Made by a program: the position numbers and the translations under genes. From Acidimicrobiia bacterium (GTDB lineage Bacteria; Actinomycetota; Acidimicrobiia; Spongiisociales; UBA11373): DNA of 64,000 bases. Below the pieces are notes generated by a model. That model was not told the DNA's origin, ran no database searches, and saw only the letters and a program-made list of their open reading frames with translations. Each line of letters begins with the position of its first letter. The stretch's first letter is position 1. The DNA lies in contig CP129495.1 in assembly GCA_030584185.1 (NCBI GenBank), positions 703,608-767,607 on the forward strand. The letters are read 5' to 3'. Shown here one piece after another: positions 44,024 through 53,362 of this stretch.

Positions 44024-45427
44024 TCAGCCGACCGACCCCTCCATCTGCAGTTCGATGAGGCGGTTCAACTCCACAGCGTATTCCATGGGGAGCTCCTTGA
44101 CGATCGGCTCGATGAACCCGGCCACCACCATCGCGGTCGCCTCGGCCTCGGAGAGCCCGCGGCTCATCAGGTAGAAGAGCTGATCGTCGCCCACCTTGGA
44201 CACCGTGGCCTCATGGCCGATCTGAGCGTCGGCCTCCTCGATCTCCATGTAGGGGTAGGTGTCGGACCGGCTCTTGTCGTCGAGGATGAGGGCGTCGCAG
44301 CGCACGAAGGACTTGACGTTCTCGGCGCCGTGCTCCACCCGAACCAGGCCGCGGTAACCCGCCCGTCCGCCGCCACGCGACAGCGACTTGGAGGTGATCA
44401 GAGACGTCGTGTTGGGGGCGGCGTGGACCATCTTCGCCCCGGCGTCCTGGTGCTGCCCGGGTCCGGCGAAGGCGATCGACAGCACCTCGCCGTGCGCCCC
44501 CTCCTCCATGAGCCACACCGCCGGGTACTTCATGGTGAGCCGGCTCCCTATGTTGCCGTCCACCCACTCCATCGTGGCGTTGCGGTACGCAGCGGCCCGC
44601 TTGGTCACCAGGTTGTAGACGTTGTTCGACCAGTTCTGGATCGTCGTGTACCGGCAGCGTCCGCCCTCCTTGACCACGATCTCGACGACGGCCGAGTGGA
44701 GGGAGTCGGTGGAGTACACCGGTGCCGAGCAGCCCTCCACGTAGTGACAGAACGCCCCCTCGTCGATGATGATCAGCGTCCGCTCGAACTGGCCCATGTT
44801 CTCGGCGTTGATGCGGAAGTACGCCTGCAGCGGCTGATCCACGTGCACGCCAGGCGGCACGTATATGAACGATCCGCCCGACCACACCGCAGAGTTGAGG
44901 GCGGCGAACTTGTTGTCGTTCGGCGGGATGATGGTCCCGAAGTACTGCCGCACGATGTCGGGGTAGTCCCGCAGGGCGGTGTCCATGTCGCAGAAGAGGA
45001 CCCCGAGGCCTTCGAGATCCTCGCGGTTGCGGTGGTATACGACCTCGCTCTCGTACTGGGCGGTGACTCCGGCCAGGTACTTGCGTTCCGCCTCGGGGAT
45101 GCCCAGCTTCTCGTAGGTGTCCTTGATCGACTCCGGGACCATGTCCCAGTCCTTGGCCTGGCCATCCATCGGCTTGATGTAGTAGTAGATGTCGTCGAAG
45201 TCGATCTCGTCCAGCGCACCACCACCGCCCCACTTGGGCATCGGCTTGCGCAGGAACCGCTGGTACGCCTTGAGCCGGAACTCGAGCATCCACTCCGGCT
45301 CGCCCTTCATCCGCGACATCTCGCGGATGATCTCCTCGTTCAAGCCCTTCTTGGGCTTGAAGATGTAGTCCTCCTCGTCGTGCCAGCCGAGCTGATACTT
45401 TCCGAGGTCGATGTCGACGGTGGCCAC
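44024..45427 (-). CDS. sufB: SufB, Fe-S scaffold subunit
   Basis: A 467-residue SufB. The long N-terminal SufB block ([30 protein letters not shown]) is followed by the beta-helix with [31 protein letters not shown], and the C-terminal [20 protein letters not shown] and [20 protein letters not shown]. SufB forms the nascent-cluster scaffold with SufD and SufC. GTG 45427 is preceded by GGAGGGG at about eight bases. It is separated from sufD, both sufC copies and sufS-sufU by 14-20 kb, an unusual scatter for this system. The 188-base gap upstream (45428-45615) shows no second gene. Confidence 0.95.
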   Translation of the reverse strand: MATVDIDLGKYQLGWHDEEDYIFKPKKGLNEEIIREMSRMKGEPEWMLEFRLKAYQRFLRKPMPKWGGGGALDEIDFDDIYYYIKPMDGQAKDWDMVPESIKDTYEKLGIPEAERKYLAGVTAQYESEVVYHRNREDLEGLGVLFCDMDTALRDYPDIVRQYFGTIIPPNDNKFAALNSAVWSGGSFIYVPPGVHVDQPLQAYFRINAENMGQFERTLIIIDEGAFCHYVEGCSAPVYSTDSLHSAVVEIVVKEGGRCRYTTIQNWSNNVYNLVTKRAAAYRNATMEWVDGNIGSRLTMKYPAVWLMEEGAHGEVLSIAFAGPGQHQDAGAKMVHAAPNTTSLITSKSLSRGGGRAGYRGLVRVEHGAENVKSFVRCDALILDDKSRSDTYPYMEIEEADAQIGHEATVSKVGDDQLFYLMSRGLSEAEATAMVVAGFIEPIVKELPMEYAVELNRLIELQMEGSVG

Positions 45428-45615
45428 GCGGTGTCCCCTCCGATGAGTGCCTGCGCCCGATTGTGGCAGGTGCCCGCACCGAGACAAGGGGAAAAGCAGC
45501 GAGCGGGCAGCGCCGGCACGGACTGGGGAGTGGGGGAAGACCGACCCGTGCCCGGCGCCGACCGCTCGTCGCCATTACAACATCTCTGGCGCGTTATGCA
45601 TGCCATTCTTCGGAC

Positions 45616-46095
45616 ATGCCAACGATCGTCATCGGTGCCGACACGCCCGTGGGGGTGGCCACGATCGAGGCGATTCGACCACGCACGATCGAGCTGCGCG
45701 CCTTCGTATCGACCCAAGAGGCGGCAGCCGGCCTTCGTACCGGTGGCGTGATCGCCGCCGTGGGCGATGTAAGCGACGGTTCCCATGTTGCCGGGGCGGC
45801 GTTCGGTGCCTTCTGCGCAGTGTTGGTGAACGCCGCCGCCACCGACGGCCGAGAGACCCACTTCGCCCCTCCCGACGACGTCGTTGCCGTCTGGCTGAAG
45901 GCGATGGTGGACGCAGGAGTGACCCGGGTGATCCTCGTGAGTGATACCCCCGTCGATGTGCCCCCGGCCATCCCCGAGTCCGCCGTCGTCGCCACCGCAG
46001 GACGACTGCCCGAGGAGGTGGCAGAGGTGGTGGCGTTCCTGGAGGATGCGGCTGCCCTCCCGTTTGACCAGATGCCCACCGAGTGGGAGAGTTGA
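45616..46095 (+). CDS. NAD(P)-binding Rossmann protein, NmrA/SDR-like
   Basis: A 159-residue protein. The opening MPTIVIGADTPVGVATIEAI is a Rossmann strand-turn-helix with a modified glycine motif (GADTPVG). The rest resembles the core of atypical short-chain dehydrogenases but stops before a substrate domain; no Tyr-x3-Lys catalytic pair is seen. It could be a small redox-sensing NmrA-like protein. The ATG at 45616 is used; the gap upstream contains no clear ribosome site. Confidence 0.6.
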   Translation: MPTIVIGADTPVGVATIEAIRPRTIELRAFVSTQEAAAGLRTGGVIAAVGDVSDGSHVAGAAFGAFCAVLVNAAATDGRETHFAPPDDVVAVWLKAMVDAGVTRVILVSDTPVDVPPAIPESAVVATAGRLPEEVAEVVAFLEDAAALPFDQMPTEWES

Positions 46096-46135
46096 CCCGT
46101 AGGGGCGTGCCGCGCCCCCCGGTTGGGAGCACCCC

Positions 46136-46363
46136 TTGCCCAAGCAGGACGATGTCGTACGCGTTCAGGGGACGGTCGTCGAGGCCCTCCCCAACGCCAT
46201 GTTTCGAGTTGAGATCGAGGGCGGCCTCGAGGTACTGGCGCGCGCCTCGGGCAAGATGCGCCGCGGCCGCTACATCCGCATCCTCCCTGGGGACAAGGTG
46301 GACCTCGACCTGTCGGTGTACGACCCCAGCCGGGGCCGCATCGTCTGGCGCTACAAGAACTGA
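46136..46363 (+). CDS. infA: Translation initiation factor IF-1, TTG start
   Basis: A 75-residue S1-like OB-fold protein. [20 protein letters not shown] and [19 protein letters not shown] then [11 protein letters not shown] match IF-1 along its whole length. IF-1 fills the ribosomal A site during initiation. The start is TTG with GGGAG about five bases upstream. It stands alone, not between map/adk and rpmJ as in the usual ribosomal cluster, and its central segment ([13 protein letters not shown]) departs from the common HISGKMRKNY, so it may be a second copy. Confidence 0.9.
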   Translation: MPKQDDVVRVQGTVVEALPNAMFRVEIEGGLEVLARASGKMRRGRYIRILPGDKVDLDLSVYDPSRGRIVWRYKN

Positions 46364-46441
46364 TCACCGTTCCCGACCACCACCGGCGAAGCCAACGCCG
46401 GGGGCGGCTCTCAGGGTGATCGATCTGCGGCGGGCCTGCTC

Positions 46442-47011
46442 CTAGGCGGGATCACGCGACTCGACCAGGTGACGCTCCAACACCACGAGCGGCACCCGCT
46501 CCCCGTCGAATGACACCGTGGTCTCACCCACCTCGTCGAACCCGTGGGACCGGTAGAAACCGATGGCGGCGGCGTTGTCGACCTCGGTGTGCACCTCGAT
46601 CCTGAGGCATCCCTCTTCGACGGCCTGGGCAACTGCCGCCTCGAGCAGCTGGGTGCCGATGCCGCCCCCGAGCATGCTCTGCAGGACGATGATCCCCGAG
46701 AGCTCGATGGAGCGACCTTCCATGAGGCGGGTGGCGGCGAAACCGACGGGCCTCCCGTCCGCTGTGGCCATGAACATACGCTGCTGCGGCCCTCCGATCC
46801 GGGAGAGCAGAGCCTCCGAGGTCGAGATCTCGGCGATGGTGGCGTCGTCGGCACCAGACCAGCCGGGAGCGCCGGGGCCGGCCTCGTCCCACGCCTCCCT
46901 GATCAGGCGTCCCAACCGCTCGACTTCACCGGGACCCACCTCGGCGACGTCGACCGACGAGATCTCAGACCTCCTGGAAGAGGTAGCGACGCAGCGACTC
47001 GAGACGATCAC
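46442..47011 (-). CDS. GNAT-family N-acetyltransferase
   Basis: A 189-residue protein with a GNAT core: FMATADGRPVGFAATRL, the acetyl-CoA loop VLQSMLGGGIGTQLLEAAV (Q/R-x-x-G-x-G/A form) and VDNAAAIGFYRSHGFDEVG. It transfers acetyl groups to an unknown amine. The start is uncertain: GTG 47011 has GGAGAT upstream but overlaps the upstream gene by 47 bases; GTG 46939 would remove the overlap but has no ribosome site. Confidence 0.8.
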   Translation of the reverse strand: MIVSSRCVATSSRRSEISSVDVAEVGPGEVERLGRLIREAWDEAGPGAPGWSGADDATIAEISTSEALLSRIGGPQQRMFMATADGRPVGFAATRLMEGRSIELSGIIVLQSMLGGGIGTQLLEAAVAQAVEEGCLRIEVHTEVDNAAAIGFYRSHGFDEVGETTVSFDGERVPLVVLERHLVESRDPA

Positions 47012-48020
47012 CGGGATCTCCGTGCAGGTACCAGAGGGTGGCGGCGATCGAGGACAGCAGGGCGTTTCCGTCCTGCGGCGTGAAGCAGAACCCGACCAGC
47101 TCGTTGCCGTTGCGCACCGTCAGGGTCTCCATCGGGACCACCGTCTGGCTGAGGATCCGCCCGTAGTACCCGTGGTCCCGGCCGAAGGAGAAGATCTGGT
47201 TGGCCGACCGCTTGTGGGTCAGGGCCACCCGGGGGTTGGCCGCCAGCAGGTCGATCGCCTCGCCGGTCGTCATCTCTCGATCGAGCTCGAGCGAGAAATG
47301 CAGTGCGTGCATGTACTGGGTGTTCAGCTTGACCGCCGATGAGAACACCGGCATGTCGTATCCGAGGGTCTCGAACAGGTGATGGGCGTCCCGAGCGTGG
47401 TGGGTACCGAAACGGGGATCGTCGTGGCGTCCGACGCTGGGACTCGGGATGAACGAGCCGTCCTGGCTGATGTCGTTGGCCCGCCGCATGCACAGGAACC
47501 GACCGCTCGAGAGGTGCGAGGTCCCGTCTTCGTCCATCGCCAGCGTCTTGATCAGCACCGAGATGTTGTGCGTGTTGCACGACACCACCTGTATGAACCG
47601 ATCCTGGTCGTGAACCAGGGCGGCGTCGTTGATCCCACGGGCGTACATCTTGCCGAAGCCGAACTCGGAGCCCTGCGCCAGGAACCCCTTCGGACCCCGC
47701 GCCCGCTCGTAGTACTCCACCTTGTTGGCGTTGCCCGCAGGAGTGCAGTCGATCACCACGGCGGCCCGCTCGATCGCCTCGACGGATCCCAGCTTGGGCG
47801 AGTGGCCGATCTCCTCGAACGAGACACGGCGATCGTCGTCGACGGCGAGCACCGCCCCCCGGCTCACCAGGTCACGTACCTTGGCTCGCTCTTCGATCAT
47901 CGGGGTCCGCTTGTGGAAGGTGACCTCGTCGATACCGAAGTCGGCAGAGTGATCGGCGAGAAGGCCTATCAAGGGCTCTCCGATCGTGCCGGTGCCGACC
48001 ACATGGACGATGTTGGACAT
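46965..48020 (-). CDS. Archaeal-type (class II) GAPDH-like protein
   Basis: A 351-residue protein. The N-terminal Rossmann start is IVHVVGTGTIGEPLIGLL; VVIDCTPAGNANKVEYYE and FLAQGSEFGFG follow, and the catalytic cysteine is C148 in QVVSCNTHNISVLI, which matches the VVSCNTT active site of archaeal class II glyceraldehyde-3-phosphate dehydrogenases rather than the ASCTTN of the bacterial enzyme. A second half with LDREMTTGEAIDLL and FSFGRDHGYYG completes it. The true substrate may differ from GAP because THN replaces the usual TTG/TTN. ATG 48020 has GGGAG upstream. Confidence 0.7.
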   Translation of the reverse strand: MSNIVHVVGTGTIGEPLIGLLADHSADFGIDEVTFHKRTPMIEERAKVRDLVSRGAVLAVDDDRRVSFEEIGHSPKLGSVEAIERAAVVIDCTPAGNANKVEYYERARGPKGFLAQGSEFGFGKMYARGINDAALVHDQDRFIQVVSCNTHNISVLIKTLAMDEDGTSHLSSGRFLCMRRANDISQDGSFIPSPSVGRHDDPRFGTHHARDAHHLFETLGYDMPVFSSAVKLNTQYMHALHFSLELDREMTTGEAIDLLAANPRVALTHKRSANQIFSFGRDHGYYGRILSQTVVPMETLTVRNGNELVGFCFTPQDGNALLSSIAATLWYLHGDPGDRLESLRRYLFQEV

Positions 48021-48110
48021 CTGGAGACTCCCGGGATTGGTGGGGGGCCAATGCTATCCGGAGAGTGGCAGCCTCATGCGAGCCGTGCCCGGTTCTGGGA
48101 CACTTCCATC

Positions 48111-49133
48111 ATGAGGGCTCTCAGGTTCCACGGACCGGGTGACCTGCGCCTCGAGTCGGTGCCCGAGCCCGAAGCCGGTGCGGGCGAGACCGTCGTCGAG
48201 GTTGACGCCTGCGGGGTCTGCGGGTCCGACCTCCACTTCCTGGACGGCACGGCGCGTACCGCCCGGCTCCCGATGACGCTGGGGCATGAGGTGGCCGGTC
48301 GTGTCCTCGGTGAGAACACCGCCGGGCTGAGTGCGGGGGCTCGCGTGGTGCTGCGTCCCGGCGCCTACTGCGGCCGCTGCCGACCCTGTCTCGAGGGCCG
48401 TCCCAACATCTGTGAGCGAACGGTCGTCCTGGGCATCGATTCCGACGGCGGCCTCGCCGAACGGGTGGTCGTGCCCGTCGAATCGATCATCCCGATGCCC
48501 GATGGCCTCGATCCAGCCGAAGCGGCCACGGCGGTGGACGCAGGGGCCACGGCGCGCCATGCCGTGATGAGAACCGGCGGAGTGCGCGCCGGGGACGCTG
48601 TCCTGATCCTCGGCGTCGGCGGGCTCGGCGGCTATGCGGTGCAGATCGCCCGCAACGCCGGTGCCGGGCCGGTGATCGCAGCCGACATCTCCCCGTCCGC
48701 TCTCGACAGGGCGACCCAACTGGGCGCTGATGAGACCATCCTTGTCGAGCCAGGCGTCTCGCTGGGCCGCCAGGTGAAGATGATCACCGATGGGGGTGCC
48801 GACGTGGCACTCGAGTTCGTCGGCCGGGCGGCAACGGTCGACGCCGCCGTCAAGTCGCTCCGACCCGGAGGCCGAGCCGTGGTGGTCGGGGTCGGTGTGG
48901 AACCGGTGGCGACGCTACCCGCAGTTCTGTGGTCGAACAACGAGTACACGCTCGCCGGGTCGTACGGAAGCCTTCCCGGCGACGTGGAACTGGTGCTGGC
49001 GGCTCTCGCCACCGGCGATCTGATCCCACCGCAGGTCGAAAGGGTCCCGCTCGACGAGGCGGTCTCCGTGATCGAGGCCGCCTCGCGCGGGGATCTGCAC
49101 CTGGACGGACGCCGCCTGGTCGTGGTGCCCTAG
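48111..49133 (+). CDS. Zinc-dependent alcohol dehydrogenase family protein
   Basis: A 340-residue medium-chain dehydrogenase. DACGVCGSDLHFLDG and GHEVAGRV give the catalytic zinc ligands, the four structural zinc cysteines are in YCGRCRPCLEGRPNIC, and LILGVGGLGGYAVQIARNAG is the cofactor Rossmann motif. The substrate (alcohol, polyol or amino-acid derivative) is not determined. The ATG at 48111 is the best start; no strong ribosome site is seen. Confidence 0.87.
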   Translation: MRALRFHGPGDLRLESVPEPEAGAGETVVEVDACGVCGSDLHFLDGTARTARLPMTLGHEVAGRVLGENTAGLSAGARVVLRPGAYCGRCRPCLEGRPNICERTVVLGIDSDGGLAERVVVPVESIIPMPDGLDPAEAATAVDAGATARHAVMRTGGVRAGDAVLILGVGGLGGYAVQIARNAGAGPVIAADISPSALDRATQLGADETILVEPGVSLGRQVKMITDGGADVALEFVGRAATVDAAVKSLRPGGRAVVVGVGVEPVATLPAVLWSNNEYTLAGSYGSLPGDVELVLAALATGDLIPPQVERVPLDEAVSVIEAASRGDLHLDGRRLVVVP

Positions 49134-49147
49134 GAGGGCCCCGAACC

Positions 49148-50626
49148 TCAGGCGGAGCGGCGGCCGGGCTCGGCGGTTCTCACCGTCAGCTCGCGTCCAC
49201 CCATGGTGGATCCGTGCAACGCCTCGATGGCGGCGCCGGCGACCTCCCCGGGCATGAGCACGAACCCGAAGCCGCGGGACCGTCCGCTGCGACGATCGAC
49301 GATGACCGTGGCCTCGTCGACCTCACCGAACGGCCTGAACAGCGAACGCAGGTCCTTGGATGTGGCGCCGTATGGCAGGTTGGCCACATAGATGCTCTCC
49401 CCGTCGACCGAAGGCCGCTGTGGCCGCCTCTCACGATGCGTGGCCTCCACCGAAGGCGCCGGGGTCGGAGAACGCCGCGGCGCCGCAGCCGGCGGGCGAC
49501 CGTCGCGAAGTGCTCCAAGACGCGGCGCCTCGATCGGCACCTGCATCCCCAGGGCGCGCTGCATGCGCCGGACCAGGTTCTCCTGGCCCCCGGTGACCAG
49601 CGTCACGACGTCGCCGCCGGCGCCGGCACGAGCGGTACGCCCGGAGCGATGCAGGTAGTCCTTGTGGTCGGCGGGCACGTCGAAGTGGACCACCGCTTCC
49701 ACGGCGTCCACGTGAATTCCGCGTGCCGCCACGTCGGTGGCGATCAGTGCCCGGGCCCGGTCTGCGGAGAACGCCTCGATCGCCCGGTTGCGCTGGCTCT
49801 GCGAACGGCCGCCATGGATGGCGGCGGCATCGATGCCCTCACCGGCGAGCTGCTTGGCGAGCCGGTCGGCGCCGTGGCGGGTCCGGGTGAAGACGATCGT
49901 CCTGCCGGCCTCGGCGATGAGGCCCGCCGTGTGGCGCACCCGATCGTGGTTGTTCACCTTCCAGAAGTGATGGCGGGCCGGAGTGGCATGAGGCTCGATC
50001 GATCCCGCCTCGAGACGAACCGGCTTGCGCTGGTGGTCCCGGATCAGGACCGCCACGTCGCCATCGAGCGTCGCCGAGAACAGCAGGGTCTGTCGGCGCT
50101 GCGGAGTCTGACCGAGGATGCGCTTCACTGCGGGGAGGAACCCCATGTCGGCCATGCGGTCTGCCTCGTCGATCACCACGACGTCGACCTCGGCCAGAGA
50201 CAGCGCCTGCTGTTCGATCAGGTCTTCGAGGCGGCCCGGAGTGGCCACCAGGACATCGGCGCCGCCGCGCAGAGCGCCCTTCTGGGGTCCGTAGCCGACT
50301 CCCCCATAGACGGCGGTGACCCGTCGGTTGACGACGGATGCCAGCGGAGCCAGCTCTTCCTTGATCTGCTCGGCGAGCTCGCGCGTCGGGGCGAGGATCA
50401 GGGCCCGCGGTCGGCGCGGGCCTGCCTTCTCCAGACGAGCAAGCAGCGGAAGCCCGAATGCGAGCGTCTTGCCGGATCCGGTCGGAGCCCGCCCGGCGAC
50501 ATCATGGCCGGAGAGGATCTCGGGGATGGCGGAGGCCTGGATCGGGAATGGACTGGTTATCTGGCGCCGCCGCAGGACGGCGATCAGCGGTTCGGGAAGC
50601 CCGAGATGGGCGAAGTCGATGGTCAT
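49148..50626 (-). CDS. DEAD-box RNA helicase with a C-terminal RRM domain
   Basis: A 492-residue protein. The helicase core (1-365) has motif I APTGSGKT (47-54), DEAD (153-156), SAT (185-187) and HRSGRTARAG (326-335). After a Pro/Arg linker (370-408) comes a full RRM: RNP2 IYVANL (412-417) and RNP1 RGFGFV (451-456). Bacterial cold-shock helicases often carry a DbpA-type RRM, but here the RNP1/RNP2 signature is the canonical one found in cyanobacterial and eukaryotic RNA-binding proteins. The start at ATG 50626 has GAGGAG six bases upstream; a long leader precedes it. Confidence 0.92.
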   Translation of the reverse strand: MTIDFAHLGLPEPLIAVLRRRQITSPFPIQASAIPEILSGHDVAGRAPTGSGKTLAFGLPLLARLEKAGPRRPRALILAPTRELAEQIKEELAPLASVVNRRVTAVYGGVGYGPQKGALRGGADVLVATPGRLEDLIEQQALSLAEVDVVVIDEADRMADMGFLPAVKRILGQTPQRRQTLLFSATLDGDVAVLIRDHQRKPVRLEAGSIEPHATPARHHFWKVNNHDRVRHTAGLIAEAGRTIVFTRTRHGADRLAKQLAGEGIDAAAIHGGRSQSQRNRAIEAFSADRARALIATDVAARGIHVDAVEAVVHFDVPADHKDYLHRSGRTARAGAGGDVVTLVTGGQENLVRRMQRALGMQVPIEAPRLGALRDGRPPAAAPRRSPTPAPSVEATHRERRPQRPSVDGESIYVANLPYGATSKDLRSLFRPFGEVDEATVIVDRRSGRSRGFGFVLMPGEVAGAAIEALHGSTMGGRELTVRTAEPGRRSA

Positions 50627-50844
50627 GGTTCTCCTCACCCCGCGAAGGGGCAGTCGGTTGGTTGCTTGGTCTCGCTCGAGACGCGACGACGAACGAAGCG
50701 GGTTCGAGAGTCGGTCGACGAGGCAATCCAACCGGTGAGAACTACGGGCCGTTGGTTCACCGGGGAAGCGACTTGGCGCTGGCCTCCACCCGGTGCGGTG
50801 AGGTCAAGTTAGCAGTCGTGTGCCTCGATGCGAATCGACCACGC
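50627..50844 (-). promoter_or_regulatory. Long leader region of the DEAD-box helicase gene
   Basis: Between the YihY gene end and the helicase ATG there are 218 bases with no coding frame I can support. A small hairpin CCCC-GCGAA-GGGG (50638-50650) sits just upstream of the ribosome site GAGGAG. Cold-inducible helicase genes commonly have long structured leaders; I see no named riboswitch here. Confidence 0.3.
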
Positions 50845-51654
50845 TCAAGACTGGCTCTCACCACTCACGAGAGCGGCTCCGGCGAGGATCGCCACCGCTC
50901 CCAGGTAGAGCCAAGTCAGGATCACGGCGACGGTCCCGAGGGTTCCGGCGTAGACACCGAGCGACCCGACTCGCGAGAGGTACAGCCCGAAGCCGAGGCT
51001 GAGCGCCAACACCCCGACGGTCCCGATCGTGGCTGCCAGCGTCGCCCGGGGCATCGGCCGTGGTGGGCCGAAGCGGTAGCAGGCGATGAGGAACCCGAAC
51101 AGCCCGGCCGTAGCGACGGGAACACTCAGCCAGGCCCACAGGCCCAACAGCCCGGGGATCCCACTCCATCCTTCCAGGAAGGCGAAGAAGGTCCGCCCTC
51201 CCACGAGCACGGTCCCGGTGATCAGCAGGACGACACCGCCCGCCGCGGTGAGCCCGATGGCCACCAGGCGGAGCCGGGCGCCCTGGCGAAGCTCCAGGGT
51301 CCCCTGCACCGCCGCCAGGGCGCGCTGGAGCGCAACGACGGCACGAGCGCCGAGAAACAGGGAGACACCGACCGACACCGCCACCACCCACCACTCTCCG
51401 GCGATCCGCCGTTCCGACTCGGCCAGCACCCCGGCGATGAACTCGACGAATGCCTCGGGGGCGATCGGAGACAGCGCCCCCAGGACACGCGCCACCGCCC
51501 CCTGATCCCTCCCGATCCAGGCGGCGAAGCCGAGCAGGGCGAAACCGAGCGGGATGATGGCGAAGAAGGTGTGGAAGGCGACCGCCGCACCGTTCAGCGT
51601 GAGATCGGCGCGCCTCAGCCGATTCCATGTCGCCTTCAGTATCTCCCGATCCAC
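50845..51654 (-). CDS. YihY/BrkB-family membrane protein
   Basis: A 269-residue membrane protein with six or so helices. DREILKATWNRLRRADLTLN, then AAVAFHTFFAIIPLGFALL and VAVILTWLYLGAVAILAGA are typical of the YihY/virulence-factor BrkB family, whose role may be export of lipids or envelope precursors. It starts at GTG 51654 with GGGGGAGT upstream. It diverges from the beta-propeller gene. Confidence 0.85.
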   Translation of the reverse strand: MDREILKATWNRLRRADLTLNGAAVAFHTFFAIIPLGFALLGFAAWIGRDQGAVARVLGALSPIAPEAFVEFIAGVLAESERRIAGEWWVVAVSVGVSLFLGARAVVALQRALAAVQGTLELRQGARLRLVAIGLTAAGGVVLLITGTVLVGGRTFFAFLEGWSGIPGLLGLWAWLSVPVATAGLFGFLIACYRFGPPRPMPRATLAATIGTVGVLALSLGFGLYLSRVGSLGVYAGTLGTVAVILTWLYLGAVAILAGAALVSGESQS

Positions 51655-51737
51655 TCCCCCAGTATCGGCGTCGCCAGCCCCTCTCCGGAGGCAATGGCGG
51701 TTCGTTGCCTCGGGCCCGCCATACACTCGGCGCCTCG

Positions 51738-53336
51738 ATGCCGAGGCCTCCCCACCGTCCGATCCACGTCGGCGCCGCCCTCGCTCTCCTCCTGGGGAGC
51801 ATGAGCGTGCTGCTCTTCTGGCTGTTCGCCGGAGGAGGCGAAGGGACGGCAACCGTGGGTTCGACCGCGGTGGGCGACCCCTCGACCATGTCCGAAACGG
51901 CTGCCACCTCCACCACCGGTTCCACGCTGGTGGCCTCCACGGTGGTCGTGGTGACCGCTCCGACCACGACGGTCCCAGCCTCTCCGATGCACGCATGGAG
52001 TGACCGGAGGCAGGTCGGTGAGCCGTACGGCGACGCCGTCGAGGGTTTGCTCACCTTCCGCGGCAACCCGACGCGCACCTACTACGGGAAGGGCCCCTTG
52101 CCGAGCACTCCCGAGGTGAAGTGGAAGTACCCCAGCACCCCCATGTGCTCCACCTCCACCGACCTCGGGGTCACCTCCACGTGGTGCGGCAACGGCTGGA
52201 CCGGGCAGCCGGTGATCTGGGAACGGCCCGACGGGACCACCGAGATGATCTTCGGAGCCTACGACCGGAAGCTGCACTTCGTGGACGCCGACACCGGCCG
52301 CCCGACCCGCTCCCCCATCCTCACGGGGGACATCATCAAGGGGACGCCGACCATCGACCCCGATGGCTATCCGCTGGTGTACTTCGGAAGCCGCGACAAC
52401 AAGATCCGGGCGGTGGCGCTCGACCGCAACGAGCCGGTGGTGCTCTGGGAGTACGACGCCGCCGGCAAGGGCCGCTGGAACGACGATTGGGACGCCAGCC
52501 CCCTGATCATGAACGACTACATGTTCGAGGGCTCGGAGAACTCGATCTTCTACATCTTCGATCTCGACCGGAGCTACGACGACCTGGGGCTGGTCCAGGT
52601 CGATCCGCAGGTCGTGTACGAGCTGGAGACATGGAATCAGGAGCTCCTGGATGCGATCGGGCCCTCGTACCCGGCGGTGAGCGTGGAGAACTCCACCGCC
52701 ATGTACGAGGGCAGGATCTACTTCGCCAACTCCGGGGGCAGGGTGATTGGGCTCGACATCACCGGAATCGACGACGGTCGGATCGAGATGGTGTTCGACT
52801 ACTGGGTCGGCGACGACGTGGACGCCACGATCTTCGTCGACGACGAGGGGTACATCTACGTGTCGGCCGAGTACGAGCGGTACCTGACTCGGGCCCAGGA
52901 GGTGGGCCAGCTGGTCAAGCTGGACCCGTACACAGACGGTGACCCCGTGGTGTGGGGCATGTACTCGCTCACCGAGCCGCCCTACAAGGGTGGCCTGTGG
53001 TCGACGCCCGCCCTCGGCGACGGCGTGATCTACGCCGTCGTGAACAAGGGGTACCTGATCGCCGTCGACCAGGAGACCGGCGAGGAGCTGTGGGTGGTCG
53101 ACATCGGAGCCGGGTCCTGGTCGTCCCCGGTGATCGTCGACGACCGCCTCCTGGTGGCGGCCAACACCGGCTACCTCCGCTCGTTCTCACTCGCCGACCC
53201 GCGTCAGCCGCGCCTGGAGTGGACCTTCAAGGTGGGTGAGAGCCACATCGAGGCCACGCCGGCGGTGTGGAAGGGGATGATCTTCGTGGGGAGCCGTGAC
53301 GGGTACATGTACGGAATCGGCGAGGCGGACAACTGA
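51738..53336 (+). CDS. Membrane-anchored PQQ-like beta-propeller protein
   Basis: A 532-residue protein: an N-terminal anchor helix (PIHVGAALALLLGSMSVLLF), a Ser/Thr-rich stalk (about 32-85), then propeller blades with repeated Trp-docking-like motifs such as VVLWEYDAAGKG, LIAVDQETGEELWVV and IYAVVNKGYLIA. It is not a PQQ dehydrogenase: no catalytic region is seen. It probably acts as an extracellular scaffold or binding protein. TACACT lies ten bases upstream of the ATG at 51738. It is followed 40 bases later by an M3 peptidase gene. Confidence 0.8.
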   Translation: MPRPPHRPIHVGAALALLLGSMSVLLFWLFAGGGEGTATVGSTAVGDPSTMSETAATSTTGSTLVASTVVVVTAPTTTVPASPMHAWSDRRQVGEPYGDAVEGLLTFRGNPTRTYYGKGPLPSTPEVKWKYPSTPMCSTSTDLGVTSTWCGNGWTGQPVIWERPDGTTEMIFGAYDRKLHFVDADTGRPTRSPILTGDIIKGTPTIDPDGYPLVYFGSRDNKIRAVALDRNEPVVLWEYDAAGKGRWNDDWDASPLIMNDYMFEGSENSIFYIFDLDRSYDDLGLVQVDPQVVYELETWNQELLDAIGPSYPAVSVENSTAMYEGRIYFANSGGRVIGLDITGIDDGRIEMVFDYWVGDDVDATIFVDDEGYIYVSAEYERYLTRAQEVGQLVKLDPYTDGDPVVWGMYSLTEPPYKGGLWSTPALGDGVIYAVVNKGYLIAVDQETGEELWVVDIGAGSWSSPVIVDDRLLVAANTGYLRSFSLADPRQPRLEWTFKVGESHIEATPAVWKGMIFVGSRDGYMYGIGEADN

Positions 53337-53362
53337 GCGGCCAACCGTTCCCGACCGGGCGG

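Noticed and set aside
49148-50844. A named riboswitch in the helicase leader.
   Set aside because: Only a four-pair hairpin beside the ribosome site is visible; no conserved aptamer core was recognised.
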